Numbered from the stretch's first letter, positions 45,134 to 53,819 are shown. The stretch: DNA of 64,000 nt from Desmonostoc vinosum HA7617-LM4 (GCA_019359515.1 JAHHHC010000006.1:124001-188000); one strand, 5' to 3'. Numbers and translations are program-made. The notes: generated from the letters alone by a model not told the origin.

Positions 45134-46138
45134 ATGACTGATATTCTAGAAAAATCAATCGCACAATCACTACCAACAAGTGGGGTAATCGCTCAAATTT
45201 TCAAACAGATGTTTGAGAATACTTGTCAAGCGCTTGAGGTGTTAGATGGTAAAAAGTTCTCAGAACAATCTTGGAATCGAAATCATCAAGACATCTGGAC
45301 AGTTGGTGAAAGTAGCGAGGACGCCATATATATTGACCGTGCTTTGCACAATGGCAACGTTTTTGAAAAGGTAGGAGTTAACTACGTAGCAATAGAGGGT
45401 AAATTGCCTCCTGGAATGTCCTTCCAGCAATCAGGGGCCCTCCCCACAGGAATTGCAGACCAAATAACAGGCAATAAAGACATCCGCTTCTTCGCTACAG
45501 GTTCTAGCTTTGTCATCCATCCCCACAATCCGATGGCACCTACCGCCCATGTCAACTATCGCTACTTTCAAATCAATAATGGAGGGCAACCCCTTTATTG
45601 GTGGTTTGGTGGTGGGGCAGACCTCACACCAGCTTACCTTTTTGAAGAAGACGCAACTCATTTTCATCACGTACATAAAGAGGTTTGCGACAAATACGAC
45701 TTATCTTATTACCCCCGCTTTAAAAAATCGTGTGATGAATACTTCCATATCCCACATCGTAGTGAACGTCGGGGCATAGGTGGAATTTTCTTCGACCATT
45801 TAAATCAAGGTAATCCCCAAAAACTTTTTGCCTTTGTCGCAGACTGTGCCGAGGCCTTTTTACCCGCCTATATGCCGATTGTAGAAAGACGTAAAGATAT
45901 GTCCTTTAGCGAGGAAAACAAGTATTGGCAGCATCTAGTACGTGGGCGTTATGTAGAGTTTATCTTGTCTTGCGATCGCGGCATTCGTTTTGGTTTGGCA
46001 AGTGGCATGGTCAAACAGCAAAGTGTATTCAACTGTATGCCTCCTGCGGCTAGTTGGGAATATGACGACCAACCCGTACCAGGTAGCAAAGAAGCAATGC
46101 TCAAAGAAGTACTGAAAAATCCGCGACAGTGGCTATAA
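45134..46138 (+). CDS. hemF: Divergent HemF-type coproporphyrinogen III oxidase
   Basis: 334 residues of the O2-dependent coproporphyrinogen oxidase family, which decarboxylates two propionates of coproporphyrinogen III. Well-conserved blocks are HNPMAPTAHVNYR, FGGGADLTPAYL, RGIGGIFFDHL and GRYVEF. From residue 275 the C-terminal substrate region departs from the family: ILSCDRGIRFGL replaces the usual NLVYDRGTxFGL, and GMVKQQSVFNCMPP (291-304) replaces the near-invariant GRxESILMSLPP. This is probably a specialised paralogue rather than the housekeeping heme enzyme. It is the third gene of the Rieske cluster. Confidence 0.88.
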   Translation: MTDILEKSIAQSLPTSGVIAQIFKQMFENTCQALEVLDGKKFSEQSWNRNHQDIWTVGESSEDAIYIDRALHNGNVFEKVGVNYVAIEGKLPPGMSFQQSGALPTGIADQITGNKDIRFFATGSSFVIHPHNPMAPTAHVNYRYFQINNGGQPLYWWFGGGADLTPAYLFEEDATHFHHVHKEVCDKYDLSYYPRFKKSCDEYFHIPHRSERRGIGGIFFDHLNQGNPQKLFAFVADCAEAFLPAYMPIVERRKDMSFSEENKYWQHLVRGRYVEFILSCDRGIRFGLASGMVKQQSVFNCMPPAASWEYDDQPVPGSKEAMLKEVLKNPRQWL

Positions 46139-46211
46139 ACTTTTCCATCCTGATCATGATTAGAAATTAATAGTCACATTCAGAAAAACAATTGAGCATA
46201 AAAAAATCATC

Positions 46212-46451
46212 ATGAAGAAAACAAAATTGCTGGATTTAAAACCATCAACATCTAAAAGTAAATTGAATAATCGTTCATCAATCTACAAACAAACGTTACA
46301 AAACATAGCAACCGACTTAATTTTAGAAAATAAAACACGGCATAGACGGATCGCAAACGAACTAGAAATAGATATCGCCTTGTCTTGTTTGAATGCTTGC
46401 AAATATATCCTGGCTTGGATAGTTTTTCTTTGCTTATATTCCAGCGTATAA
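46212..46451 (+). CDS. Small hypothetical protein in the cluster
   Basis: 79 residues, not recognised. The N-terminal half is basic and Ser/Lys-rich (KPSTSKSKLNNRSS) and the C-terminus is a hydrophobic helix (CKYILAWIVFLCLYSSV). It lies on the cluster strand between hemF and the ATC-hydrolase-like gene. There is no clear ribosome-binding site. It could be a small membrane-anchored protein or a chance reading frame. Confidence 0.4.
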   Translation: MKKTKLLDLKPSTSKSKLNNRSSIYKQTLQNIATDLILENKTRHRRIANELEIDIALSCLNACKYILAWIVFLCLYSSV

Positions 46452-46484
46452 ATAGGTCAATCTAATTAGAGATACACATAGTAG

Positions 46485-46543
46485 TAACGCACCACCCAAA
46501 GACTTTGGTGCGTTACGCTACGCGATAACACACCCTACTGCCA
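46485..46543. repeat. Palindromic dispersed element
   Basis: Stem GTAACGCACCA / TGGTGCGTTAC around CCCAAAGACTT, followed by GCTACGCGATAACACACC. A related GTAGGGTGCGTTA fragment is present near 7662. Confidence 0.6.
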
Positions 46544-46577
46544 ACATTGTTTATTTATACTTTTGGAAAAACGAAAA

Positions 46578-47198
46578 ATGGAAAATAATTTAATTACAGG
46601 TAACCTGCGGATTGAAGATATCATCAACCTTGATGAGTCGAAAGCAGTACAACTATTTAGAAACAGATTTAAAAGATATAAAAACCTAATAGAAGAAATA
46701 GGAGAAACAGCCGCTTTTGAAAAGATGATGGAAAAATATCCAGCGCAACAAAAAGCATTAATGGGTACCTTCATAGAGAACAATACCCTAGCCAAAGGCT
46801 TCAAAAAAGCATCTCCCTTACTAGGGCTAATGGGCTTCGTAATGGAAGTAGTAGATATTTCTCAAAACGGCATAGACGCAGCCTTAGAAATTCAAAGAGT
46901 TTGCCCAGTTTTATCTCTTGCTCAAGAATATGGCTTCGAGAATCCCTGTCGCGTCTTCTGCGAAATGGAACAAGAAGCAACTAGAAGAGCCTTCCCTAAC
47001 ATTAAAGCCATGATTCTAAGCAAACAAGCAGAAGGAGACTGTGTTTGTATATTTAAATACGAAAGACCCACAACACAAAACATTCCAAAAACTCAACACA
47101 TATCCTCCCAAATCACAACTTACATCAAACTAGCCAAACTAATTCCCAGCCTAATTCCAATCAGCATAAAAATGCTCAAAATGCGCTTTTTCAACTAA
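46578..47198 (+). CDS. ATC-hydrolase-like protein
   Basis: About 206 residues resembling the L-2-amino-thiazoline-4-carboxylate hydrolase family. It shows a helical N-terminal half (RFKRYKNLIEEIGETAAFEK), then CPVLSLAQEYGFENPCRVFC, EMEQEATRRAFPNIKAMI and the terminal strand GDCVCIFKYER, with the spaced cysteines of this family. In Pseudomonas the family opens a thiazoline ring in cysteine synthesis; cluster-borne relatives often have unknown substrates. The ATG at 46578 is favoured over TTG at 46563. Confidence 0.65.
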   Translation: MENNLITGNLRIEDIINLDESKAVQLFRNRFKRYKNLIEEIGETAAFEKMMEKYPAQQKALMGTFIENNTLAKGFKKASPLLGLMGFVMEVVDISQNGIDAALEIQRVCPVLSLAQEYGFENPCRVFCEMEQEATRRAFPNIKAMILSKQAEGDCVCIFKYERPTTQNIPKTQHISSQITTYIKLAKLIPSLIPISIKMLKMRFFN

Positions 47199-47312
47199 CT
47201 CATGTAAACTCTATGCATCTCTGCGTCTCTGCGCGGCAGTCGCTACAACGGGGGGAACCCCCGCAACGCGCTGCCTTGCCTCTGCGTGAATAAAAAAACC
47301 TAAATCATCCCC

Positions 47313-48731
47313 ATGAACAGCCTCCTCCTAGATCTAAAACATATCATCCAAGGCGAAATTAGCAACACACAAACAGACTTAAACGCAGTATCTCAAGATT
47401 TCGGTGGCATTATTCAAAAACAGCCCCAAATCGTGGTTCGCCCTCAAAACTCCACCGATATTGCTAAAGCCATCAAATATGCCACTGAACAAGAAATAAC
47501 CATTTCTTCACGAGCTGCGGGACATACATTAAGTGGTCAATCTTTAAACCAAGATGGCATTCTTCTAGATATGAGAAATCTCAATCAAATTCATAAATTC
47601 CATCCAGATAAACTCTGGTTTCAAGCTGATGCTGGTGTGACTTGGAAGCAAATAGTCGATACCTCAATTCCACATGGCGTCATCCCTCCTGTCCTCACAA
47701 ATAACTTTGAAGTCACTTTAGGAGGAACCTTATCCGCAGGTGGTTTGGGTTTGAGTTCTTTTCGTTATGGATCTCAAGCCGATAACTGTTTAGGTTTGGA
47801 AGTCGTAACCGGAACAGGTGATATTGTTTGGTGTACGCCAGAAAAAAATAGCGAGCTTTTTTATCACGTTCTTTGTGGCTATGGTCAATTTGGCATCATT
47901 ACCAAAGTACAAAATCGCCTGAGAAAATATCGTCCTTTGACTCGCAGCTATCTTCTCTGTTACGACGATTTAAATCTACTCTTAAATGATGAACGTCTTC
48001 TAATTTCAGAAGGTCGAATAGATAATTTAGTTACTTTATTTTCTCCTTGCTTACTAGGAATATCTAGAGCAAATCACCAAGTAGTTCGACCAATTATCCA
48101 GTGGTTTTACCGACTGCAAATCACTCAAGAAATAGATTCTATAAATGAAATAGAAGAAGCCAAACTACTCTCTGATTTAAATTTCTATCGTCACATCCAC
48201 ACTGAAGACTTAACCTTTGATAAATTCGTGCAACCAATAGCACAAGTATCTCATCCTGTAGATACTGCTAACTCTTGGATAGATGTTCTTTTACCAGCGT
48301 CGAAAGCAAAAGAATATATCGATATTGCTCTTGAGCGTATACCTGCTTTCCTCGACTTTCGGACTGTGCCCGTGGGTTCATTTTGTCTAGTTTCTCAGAA
48401 TCATAAAATGCCCATGTTTGCCTTACCTAAAGAAGAGTTAATTATCGGTTTGGGAATGTATCCCACTATTCCTAAATCTCAGGTTCAACCTGTTATAGAG
48501 CAGTTAAATTTACTTACTGATATTGGTTTAGAAATGGGTGGCAAGAGATATATGGCTACTTGGGTAGAATTTGAACTTCCGCAATGGCGATCGCAATATG
48601 GTGATTATTGGTCTAAAGTCAATGAAATTAAAAGGAAATATGACCCTAGTGGAATACTCAATCCTGGCTTCTTTAAGTATGAGCAGGCTGCACAGCCAAA
48701 TTTGAATATGACTTGTGTGTCATCTCTTTGA
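47313..48731 (+). CDS. FAD-binding oxidoreductase (berberine-bridge/cytokinin-dehydrogenase type)
   Basis: 472 residues. An FAD-binding PCMH-type domain is clear: QIVVRPQNSTDIAKAIKYA, SRAAGHTLSGQSLNQDGILL (phosphate-binding loop), GGTLSAGGLGLSSFRYGSQ and the end of the domain GYGQFGIITKV. The C-terminal domain resembles cytokinin dehydrogenase (WVEFELPQWRSQYGDYW, RKYDPSGILNPGFFKYEQ). It oxidises an unknown substrate with FAD. There is no twin-arginine or other signal sequence, so it is probably cytoplasmic. Fourth enzyme of the same-strand cluster. Confidence 0.88.
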   Translation: MNSLLLDLKHIIQGEISNTQTDLNAVSQDFGGIIQKQPQIVVRPQNSTDIAKAIKYATEQEITISSRAAGHTLSGQSLNQDGILLDMRNLNQIHKFHPDKLWFQADAGVTWKQIVDTSIPHGVIPPVLTNNFEVTLGGTLSAGGLGLSSFRYGSQADNCLGLEVVTGTGDIVWCTPEKNSELFYHVLCGYGQFGIITKVQNRLRKYRPLTRSYLLCYDDLNLLLNDERLLISEGRIDNLVTLFSPCLLGISRANHQVVRPIIQWFYRLQITQEIDSINEIEEAKLLSDLNFYRHIHTEDLTFDKFVQPIAQVSHPVDTANSWIDVLLPASKAKEYIDIALERIPAFLDFRTVPVGSFCLVSQNHKMPMFALPKEELIIGLGMYPTIPKSQVQPVIEQLNLLTDIGLEMGGKRYMATWVEFELPQWRSQYGDYWSKVNEIKRKYDPSGILNPGFFKYEQAAQPNLNMTCVSSL

Positions 48732-48810
48732 AGAAGGGAACAGAGAACAGGCAACAGGGCATGTTAAGACTTTCAAAAAATAACCAATTTAGAACTAGAA
48801 TGACATATTA

Positions 48811-49278
48811 ATGAATCTCATGCATTACTATAGCAACCCTGGATTTAATTGCCTGAAAAGTAACTATGTTACTGTTTATTGTTACGCCATATCTCAAAAA
48901 AATCCAGGCTGGTCTATTGCTGCTACATATAAATCAAACGGAAAAATATTGGTAACAGCACGCCAATATTTAGGAAATATTCCAGATAACATTGCTGAAT
49001 ATTACAGCATTATTTTAGGCTTAAAAAAAGCTCAAGAATTAAATTTTCGTGATGTAATTCTCTGTAGTACTAAGCAGCGAGTGATTAATCAACTGGAAGG
49101 CTGTTGTGATATTGATGATCTGGCTTTGATACCTCTTTATCAACAAGTTGTCATGCTTCTCAGCCGCTTTCAATTTTACAAATTGGAGTATAGATCTTTG
49201 TCTCAAGTGAGAGTCATGTTTAGTACTATTTTTGATATCACTGCCAACCAAGATAGTTTCAATCATTGCCCAGGATAA
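48811..49278 (+). CDS. RNase H-fold protein without catalytic aspartates
   Basis: 155 residues with the strand-helix pattern of RNase HI: YCYAISQKNPGWSIAAT, NIAEYYSIILGLKKAQEL and INQLEGCCDIDDLAL. The helix glutamate in NIAEYY is present. The first catalytic Asp (usual DG) is missing, and the second (usual DS before the VINQ-like strand) reads CSTKQRVINQ. An intact nuclease is therefore unlikely. The gene ends just before devB, so coupling is possible. A nucleic-acid-binding or structural role is an inference. Confidence 0.6.
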   Translation: MNLMHYYSNPGFNCLKSNYVTVYCYAISQKNPGWSIAATYKSNGKILVTARQYLGNIPDNIAEYYSIILGLKKAQELNFRDVILCSTKQRVINQLEGCCDIDDLALIPLYQQVVMLLSRFQFYKLEYRSLSQVRVMFSTIFDITANQDSFNHCPG

Positions 49279-49280
49279 AA

Positions 49281-50543
49281 ATGATGCAAGATTCTCAGAA
49301 AATTAATAAACAATCTTTATTTCCATCTAACTTGCGTTGGTTAGTTGCTTTGGGTATTACCTGCACGATCGCAATCGGGGCAGGAGTTTTATATTTAACT
49401 CGCGCAACAGTTGCAACTAAACGTCCGGCGGTTGTTCCACAAATCACTCAGTCAGCAACGCCAAAAGTAAATGCACTTGGAAGATTAGAGCCAGCAGATG
49501 ATGTAATTAAGGTTTCTGCCCCGACTAATCCCAGCTTTGGTAGTGGTAGTCGTGTAGTTAAGCTGTTAGTCAAACAAGGAAGTCAAGTCAAATCCCAACA
49601 AGTCATCGCCATTTTAGATAATCGCGATCGCTTGCAAGCTAGTTTAATAGAAGCGCAAAAACAAGTCCAAGTTGCCCAATCTCGCCTAGCACAGGTAAAA
49701 GCCGGAGCTAAATTTGGTGAATTAGTAGCCATCCAAGCCAACGTCAAGAACCTCCAAGCAGAGTTAGATGGTGACATTCAAACCCAGCAAGCCACCATTG
49801 CTCGTTTAAATGCAGAATTACAGAACGCAGAGACAGAATTTCGTCGTAATCAAGCTCTTTACAAAGAAGGTGCGATCGCAGCATCTACTTTAGATAGTCG
49901 CAAATTAGCTCTCAGAACCGCCCAAGAGCAGTTAAACAGCGCCAAAGCAGACTTAAATCGTACTCAACGCACCCTCAGCGCCAAAATTCAAGAAGCCAAA
50001 GCCACCTGGGAAAAAACAGCAGAAGTGCGTCCCACAGACATCGCAACAGCGCAAGCAGAGGTAAACAGTGCTGCTGCAACAGTCGAAAAAATGCGAGCCG
50101 AACTCGATTTAGCATACGTCCGCGCCCCTAAAGCAGGCCAAATCCTCCAAATTCATACTCGTCCTGGCGAAACAGTAGGTAACGACGGAATTGTAGAACT
50201 TGCTCAAACCGATCAAATGTATGTAGTTGCAGAGATTTACGAAAGCGATATTGCTAAGATTCGTTCTGGTCAGACTGCCAATATTACCAGTTCTAGCAAC
50301 GCTTTTTCTAACAAATTAATTGGAACTATTGAACAGATTGGTTTAAAAGTAGCTAAAAAAGATGTGCTAGATAGCGATCCTACAGCAGCAACTGACGCCA
50401 GAGTAATTGAGGTGAAAATTCGTTTGGATAAACCTACTAGTCGGCAAGTAGCTCGTTTTACAAACCTCCAAGTTAACGTCGAAATTGATTTATCTCACGC
50501 AGAGGCGCAGCGAAAAGTTCTGAAGGAGGGTTTCCCTCCGTAG
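49281..50543 (+). CDS. devB: DevB-type membrane fusion protein
   Basis: Periplasmic adaptor of the HlyD family, DevB type. There is an N-terminal membrane span (LRWLVALGITCTIAIGAGVL) and a lipoyl-like half motif NALGRLEPADDVIKVSAP. A long coiled coil follows at about 115-265 (AQKQVQVAQSRLAQVKAG onwards), then YVRAPKAGQILQIHTRPGE. DevBCA pumps span the envelope together with a TolC-type channel; the founding member exports heterocyst glycolipids. The last ~14 residues (after NVEIDL) come from a dispersed repeat. The ATG at 49281 follows AGGA; a longer TTG start would overlap the upstream gene. Confidence 0.93.
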   Translation: MMQDSQKINKQSLFPSNLRWLVALGITCTIAIGAGVLYLTRATVATKRPAVVPQITQSATPKVNALGRLEPADDVIKVSAPTNPSFGSGSRVVKLLVKQGSQVKSQQVIAILDNRDRLQASLIEAQKQVQVAQSRLAQVKAGAKFGELVAIQANVKNLQAELDGDIQTQQATIARLNAELQNAETEFRRNQALYKEGAIAASTLDSRKLALRTAQEQLNSAKADLNRTQRTLSAKIQEAKATWEKTAEVRPTDIATAQAEVNSAAATVEKMRAELDLAYVRAPKAGQILQIHTRPGETVGNDGIVELAQTDQMYVVAEIYESDIAKIRSGQTANITSSSNAFSNKLIGTIEQIGLKVAKKDVLDSDPTAATDARVIEVKIRLDKPTSRQVARFTNLQVNVEIDLSHAEAQRKVLKEGFPP

Positions 50544-50574
50544 GAAACTTTTCAAGACAGAGGCACAGAGAAAG
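50505..50574. repeat. Dispersed module at the devB 3' end
   Basis: CACGCAGAGGCGCAGCGAAA, then a GGAGGGTTTCCCTCCG palindrome, then ACAGAGGCACAGAG. It supplies the last codons and the stop of devB. The GGAGGGTTTCCCTCCG element recurs near 52567. Confidence 0.75.
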
Positions 50575-50611
50575 AGTTTAAAAATACAACTTTCACAAGA
50601 AGTATCATTAT

Positions 50612-51769
50612 ATGTTTAAGCGCAAAATTCCCTTAGCTTGGCTGCAATTAATCAAGCAAAGAGGACGTTTTATTGTTGCAATTTGTGGAATCGTCTTTGC
50701 TGACTTTTTGATGTTAATGCAGTTAGGTTTTCAGTCAGCTTTGTATGATAGTAACACCCGTCTGCACGAACTCCTACAAACAGATTTAGTAGTGATTAGT
50801 CGGCAAGCGCAAAACTTAGGACTTTTGAGTTCATTCCCACGTCGGCGTTTATTTCAAGCCGCTAATCTATCAGAAGTTGAATCATTTAATCCCGTATATA
50901 TTCGTTTAGGAGTTTGGAAGAGTCCACAAACTAAGCTGGACGAATCAATTTTGGTTATCGGCTTTAATCCTGACAAACCTGCATTTAATTTGCCAGTAGT
51001 CAATCAAAGTTTGGATTTAATTAAATATCCAGATACACTCTTGTTTGACCGTAATGCAAATGGAAAATATCAAGAAGCGATCGCCCAACTAAATCAAGGT
51101 AAATCTGTCACAACAGAACTACAAGGACGAAAAATAACTATTCGGGGTTTGTATGAGGTTGGTGCATCCTTTGTTGCCAATGCTAGCGTAATTACCAGTG
51201 ACCAAAACTTCTTAAGAATTTTTTCTTCACAGCAAGCAGGTAGAGTCAACCTTGGTTTGATTAAACTCAAATCTGGTAATGATGCAAATGTAGTTGTCAA
51301 AGCTTTACAGTCTTATCTTCTTGATGATGTAAAAGTTCTGACTCGTCAACAATTTATTGATTTTGAAAAAAAATATTGGCAAGAAAATGGTGCAATTGGT
51401 TTTATCTTTTCCTTGGGCGTCACAATTGGTTTTTTAGTTGGCGTGATTATTGTTTATCAAATTATTTACAGCGACGTTATCGATCATATGGCTGAATATG
51501 CCACTCTCAAAGCAATGGGTTTTCGCCATACCTATTTATTATCTGTCGTTTTTCAAGAAGCTTTGATATTAGCCATACTCGGTTATATCCCTGGTTGCTT
51601 GATTTCTTTTGGCATGTATAACTTAACGCGGAATGCTACAAAATTACCGCTATTTATGACTACTGAGCGCATCATGCAAATTCTGATTTTGACAGTGATT
51701 ATGTGTGTAATTTCTGGTGCGATCGCCATGCGGAAATTGAATTCCGCAGACCCAGCAGATATATTTTAA
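50612..51769 (+). CDS. devC: DevC-type ABC transporter permease
   Basis: 385 residues of the FtsX/MacB-like permease family, DevC type. A first span (GRFIVAICGIVFADFLMLMQL) is followed by a ~230-residue periplasmic domain and three C-terminal spans (IGFIFSLGVTIGFLVGVIIVY, EALILAILGYIPGCLISFG and ILILTVIMCVISGAIAM). The motif YATLKAMGFRHTYL, where the ATPase couples, is intact. It is the inner-membrane subunit of the exporter, 68 bases after devB and followed by devA. Confidence 0.95.
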   Translation: MFKRKIPLAWLQLIKQRGRFIVAICGIVFADFLMLMQLGFQSALYDSNTRLHELLQTDLVVISRQAQNLGLLSSFPRRRLFQAANLSEVESFNPVYIRLGVWKSPQTKLDESILVIGFNPDKPAFNLPVVNQSLDLIKYPDTLLFDRNANGKYQEAIAQLNQGKSVTTELQGRKITIRGLYEVGASFVANASVITSDQNFLRIFSSQQAGRVNLGLIKLKSGNDANVVVKALQSYLLDDVKVLTRQQFIDFEKKYWQENGAIGFIFSLGVTIGFLVGVIIVYQIIYSDVIDHMAEYATLKAMGFRHTYLLSVVFQEALILAILGYIPGCLISFGMYNLTRNATKLPLFMTTERIMQILILTVIMCVISGAIAMRKLNSADPADIF

Positions 51770-51791
51770 TAATTCGTAATTCGTAATTAAG
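51768..51791. repeat. Short TAATTCGTAATT fragment
   Basis: A minimal piece of the composite dispersed repeat family between devC and devA. Confidence 0.7.
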
Positions 51792-51824
51792 ATATAGGAC
51801 TCATATTTGATTTGGTGAAATCAA

Positions 51825-52511
51825 TTGATTACTACCGACCCTATTATTTCTACCCAAAATATCAATTATTTTTTTGGCAAAGGTATCTTACGCAAACAAA
51901 TTCTATTTAACATTAACTTGGATATTTATCCAGGTGAAATAGTAATTATGACTGGGCCATCTGGCTCAGGAAAAACCACCTTGTTATCTTTGATTGGTGC
52001 ATTACGCTCTTGTCAACAAGGTAGTTTAAAGGTTATTAGTAAAGAACTCTGCAATGCCAAGCAAAACCAATTAATCAAAACACGGCGACAAATTGGTTAC
52101 ATTTTTCAAACACATAATCTCTTAGATAGCTTAACAGCACACCAAAATGTAGAGATATCTTTAGAATTGCATCATCACCTATCTTGGAAAACCGGACAAG
52201 CAAAGGCAGCGCGAATGTTGGCAGCAGTCGGATTGGGAAATCATCTGAACTACTACCCAGAAAATCTTTCTGTAGGGCAAAAGCAACGAGTCGCTATCGC
52301 CCGTGCCTTAGTAGCAAATCCGAAAATTATTCTCGCTGACGAACCCACATCAGCACTTGATAAACAATCAGGGCGTGATGTAGTAGAACTCATGCGAAAC
52401 CTAGCCCAAGAACAAGGTTGCACCATCCTACTCGTCACCCATGACAACCGCATTTTAGATATCGCCCATCGCATTATTCATCTAGAAGACGGTCATATCA
52501 TGTCCGTTTAA
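51825..52511 (+). CDS. devA: DevA-type ABC transporter ATPase
   Basis: 228 residues with a complete ATPase: Walker A GPSGSGKTT, Q-loop GYIFQTHNLLDS, signature LSVGQKQRV, Walker B IILADEPTSALD and H-loop LLVTHDNRILD. DevA powers the DevBC exporter; the LSVGQKQR signature is the common DevA/MacB form. The start appears to be TTG at 51825, with a weak ribosome-binding region. It is the last gene of the 42.9-52.5 kb same-strand run, so the exporter probably serves the upstream biosynthetic genes. Confidence 0.95.
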   Translation: MITTDPIISTQNINYFFGKGILRKQILFNINLDIYPGEIVIMTGPSGSGKTTLLSLIGALRSCQQGSLKVISKELCNAKQNQLIKTRRQIGYIFQTHNLLDSLTAHQNVEISLELHHHLSWKTGQAKAARMLAAVGLGNHLNYYPENLSVGQKQRVAIARALVANPKIILADEPTSALDKQSGRDVVELMRNLAQEQGCTILLVTHDNRILDIAHRIIHLEDGHIMSV

Positions 52512-52519
52512 AGACTTAT

Positions 52520-52727
52520 GATTTGGCTGACGCGGAGATAGGGAGACGCGGTGAGACAGCGAGTAAAGGAGGGTTTCCCTCCGCAGGCGACTGCGTTAGC
52601 GCAGCGTTAGCGAGCTTGCGAGCGTCACCCGAAGGGGGACAAGGGAGAAATTTTTATGATAAGTGATTAGCTGGACATGATATCATTTATATTCATGAAA
52701 ATAGGGAATTGGGAATTGGGAATTGTG
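52520..52727. repeat. Repeat-filled gap
   Basis: Contains GACGCGGAGATAGGGAGACG, the GGAGGGTTTCCCTCCG palindrome, a GCGTTAGCGCAGCGTTAGCG module and, at 52700-52727, GGGAATT heptamers. No gene. Confidence 0.7.
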
Positions 52728-52773
52728 TAATCTCTCTTTACTTCCCCGCGCCCCGTCCCCGCGTCTCTCACAC

Positions 52774-53457
52774 CTACCGCCGTCGCTCTTGCAACTTGCG
52801 GTAAACTAATTTCAAATCAACTTGATGATGCGCCAAACCAACCAATGTATGATAAAGCAAATCTGCAACCTCACTTGCGATCGCATCTGCATCATCGTCC
52901 TTAAAAGCCATTACCACCTCAGCGGTTTCCTCACCGAGCTTTTTTAAAATTTTGTTATCACCGCCAGCAAATAACTTACAGGTATAAGAACTTTCCACAG
53001 GATTGTCGCGGCGATCGCAAATCACTTGAAATAACTGCGACAATGTATCTCCAGGTGGGGCGACGATTTTCCCATCTATTTGATGAAAACAACTACGCTC
53101 ACCAGTGTGACAGGCAATATCTCCTACCTGTTCAACTCCAATCAGCAGCGCATCGCTATCACAGTCATAACGGATACTCTGTACTTTCTGAATATGTCCA
53201 GAAGTCGCCCCCTTATGCCAGAATTCTTGGCGAGAACGACTCCAAAACCAAGTTTCTCCAGTTTCTAAAGTCTTTTGTAACGATTCCTGATTCATCCACG
53301 CCATCATCAAGATGGTGCCATCCAAGTGATCTTGGACAATTGCAGGCACTAGACCCCGTTCATCGTAGCGAATTTTTTCGACAGGTACAGCGTGTTGTAA
53401 TGAATGCAGATCGGTAGAAGACATACCAGCTGATTTACTTTCATGAAAATGATTCAT
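52774..53457 (-). CDS. hisIE: Bifunctional HisIE (phosphoribosyl-AMP cyclohydrolase / phosphoribosyl-ATP pyrophosphatase)
   Basis: 227 residues for the second and third steps of histidine biosynthesis. The HisI domain has [34 protein letters not shown] and [15 protein letters not shown], followed by [10 protein letters not shown] with its zinc cysteine. The HisE domain has [20 protein letters not shown] and [20 protein letters not shown]. Both active-site regions look intact. An internal ATG (MSSTDLHSL) eleven codons in is an alternative start. Confidence 0.96.
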   Translation of the reverse strand: MNHFHESKSAGMSSTDLHSLQHAVPVEKIRYDERGLVPAIVQDHLDGTILMMAWMNQESLQKTLETGETWFWSRSRQEFWHKGATSGHIQKVQSIRYDCDSDALLIGVEQVGDIACHTGERSCFHQIDGKIVAPPGDTLSQLFQVICDRRDNPVESSYTCKLFAGGDNKILKKLGEETAEVVMAFKDDDADAIASEVADLLYHTLVGLAHHQVDLKLVYRKLQERRR

Positions 53458-53523
53458 GGTTTCACGATACCATTGTGAATAGAAAAGCTGGTATGCTTTT
53501 TCCTGAATGGTTATTGTGCAGCC

Positions 53524-53712
53524 TTATACTAGAGCTTTCCTTTCCATAGCGGATTGCATCTTGACAGCACTTAAAGCGACTTGGTGGGCTTTCGCTGCTT
53601 CACCATACCAATGGGACGCAGAATTAAAAGCTGCTCGATAAAGATCTTGATATGCCTCAGATAATCTCGCGCGAATTTCTAGAGGCAAATCTTGATTCGA
53701 CTTGTATAACAT
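53524..53712 (-). CDS. ChaB-family protein
   Basis: 62 residues with the ChaB pattern: YKSNQDLPLEIRARLSEAYQ and LYRAAFNSASHWYGEAAKAH, then the end ALSAVKMQSAMERK. In E. coli chaB is next to the cation antiporter chaA, but its own role is not established. Here it stands alone between hisIE and hemL. The ribosome-binding region is weak. The family assignment rests on the N-terminal PLEIR and FNSA motifs. Confidence 0.8.
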   Translation of the reverse strand: MLYKSNQDLPLEIRARLSEAYQDLYRAAFNSASHWYGEAAKAHQVALSAVKMQSAMERKALV

Positions 53713-53819
53713 ATTGTTATTTTTTTGGTTCAGTTAATTTTATACGATAGAAGTTCTAAGCAGTTTTTAACCCTACCCTAAGATAGAGGTTTTTTATTGC
53801 CCATTGTTAGGAGAGAACC

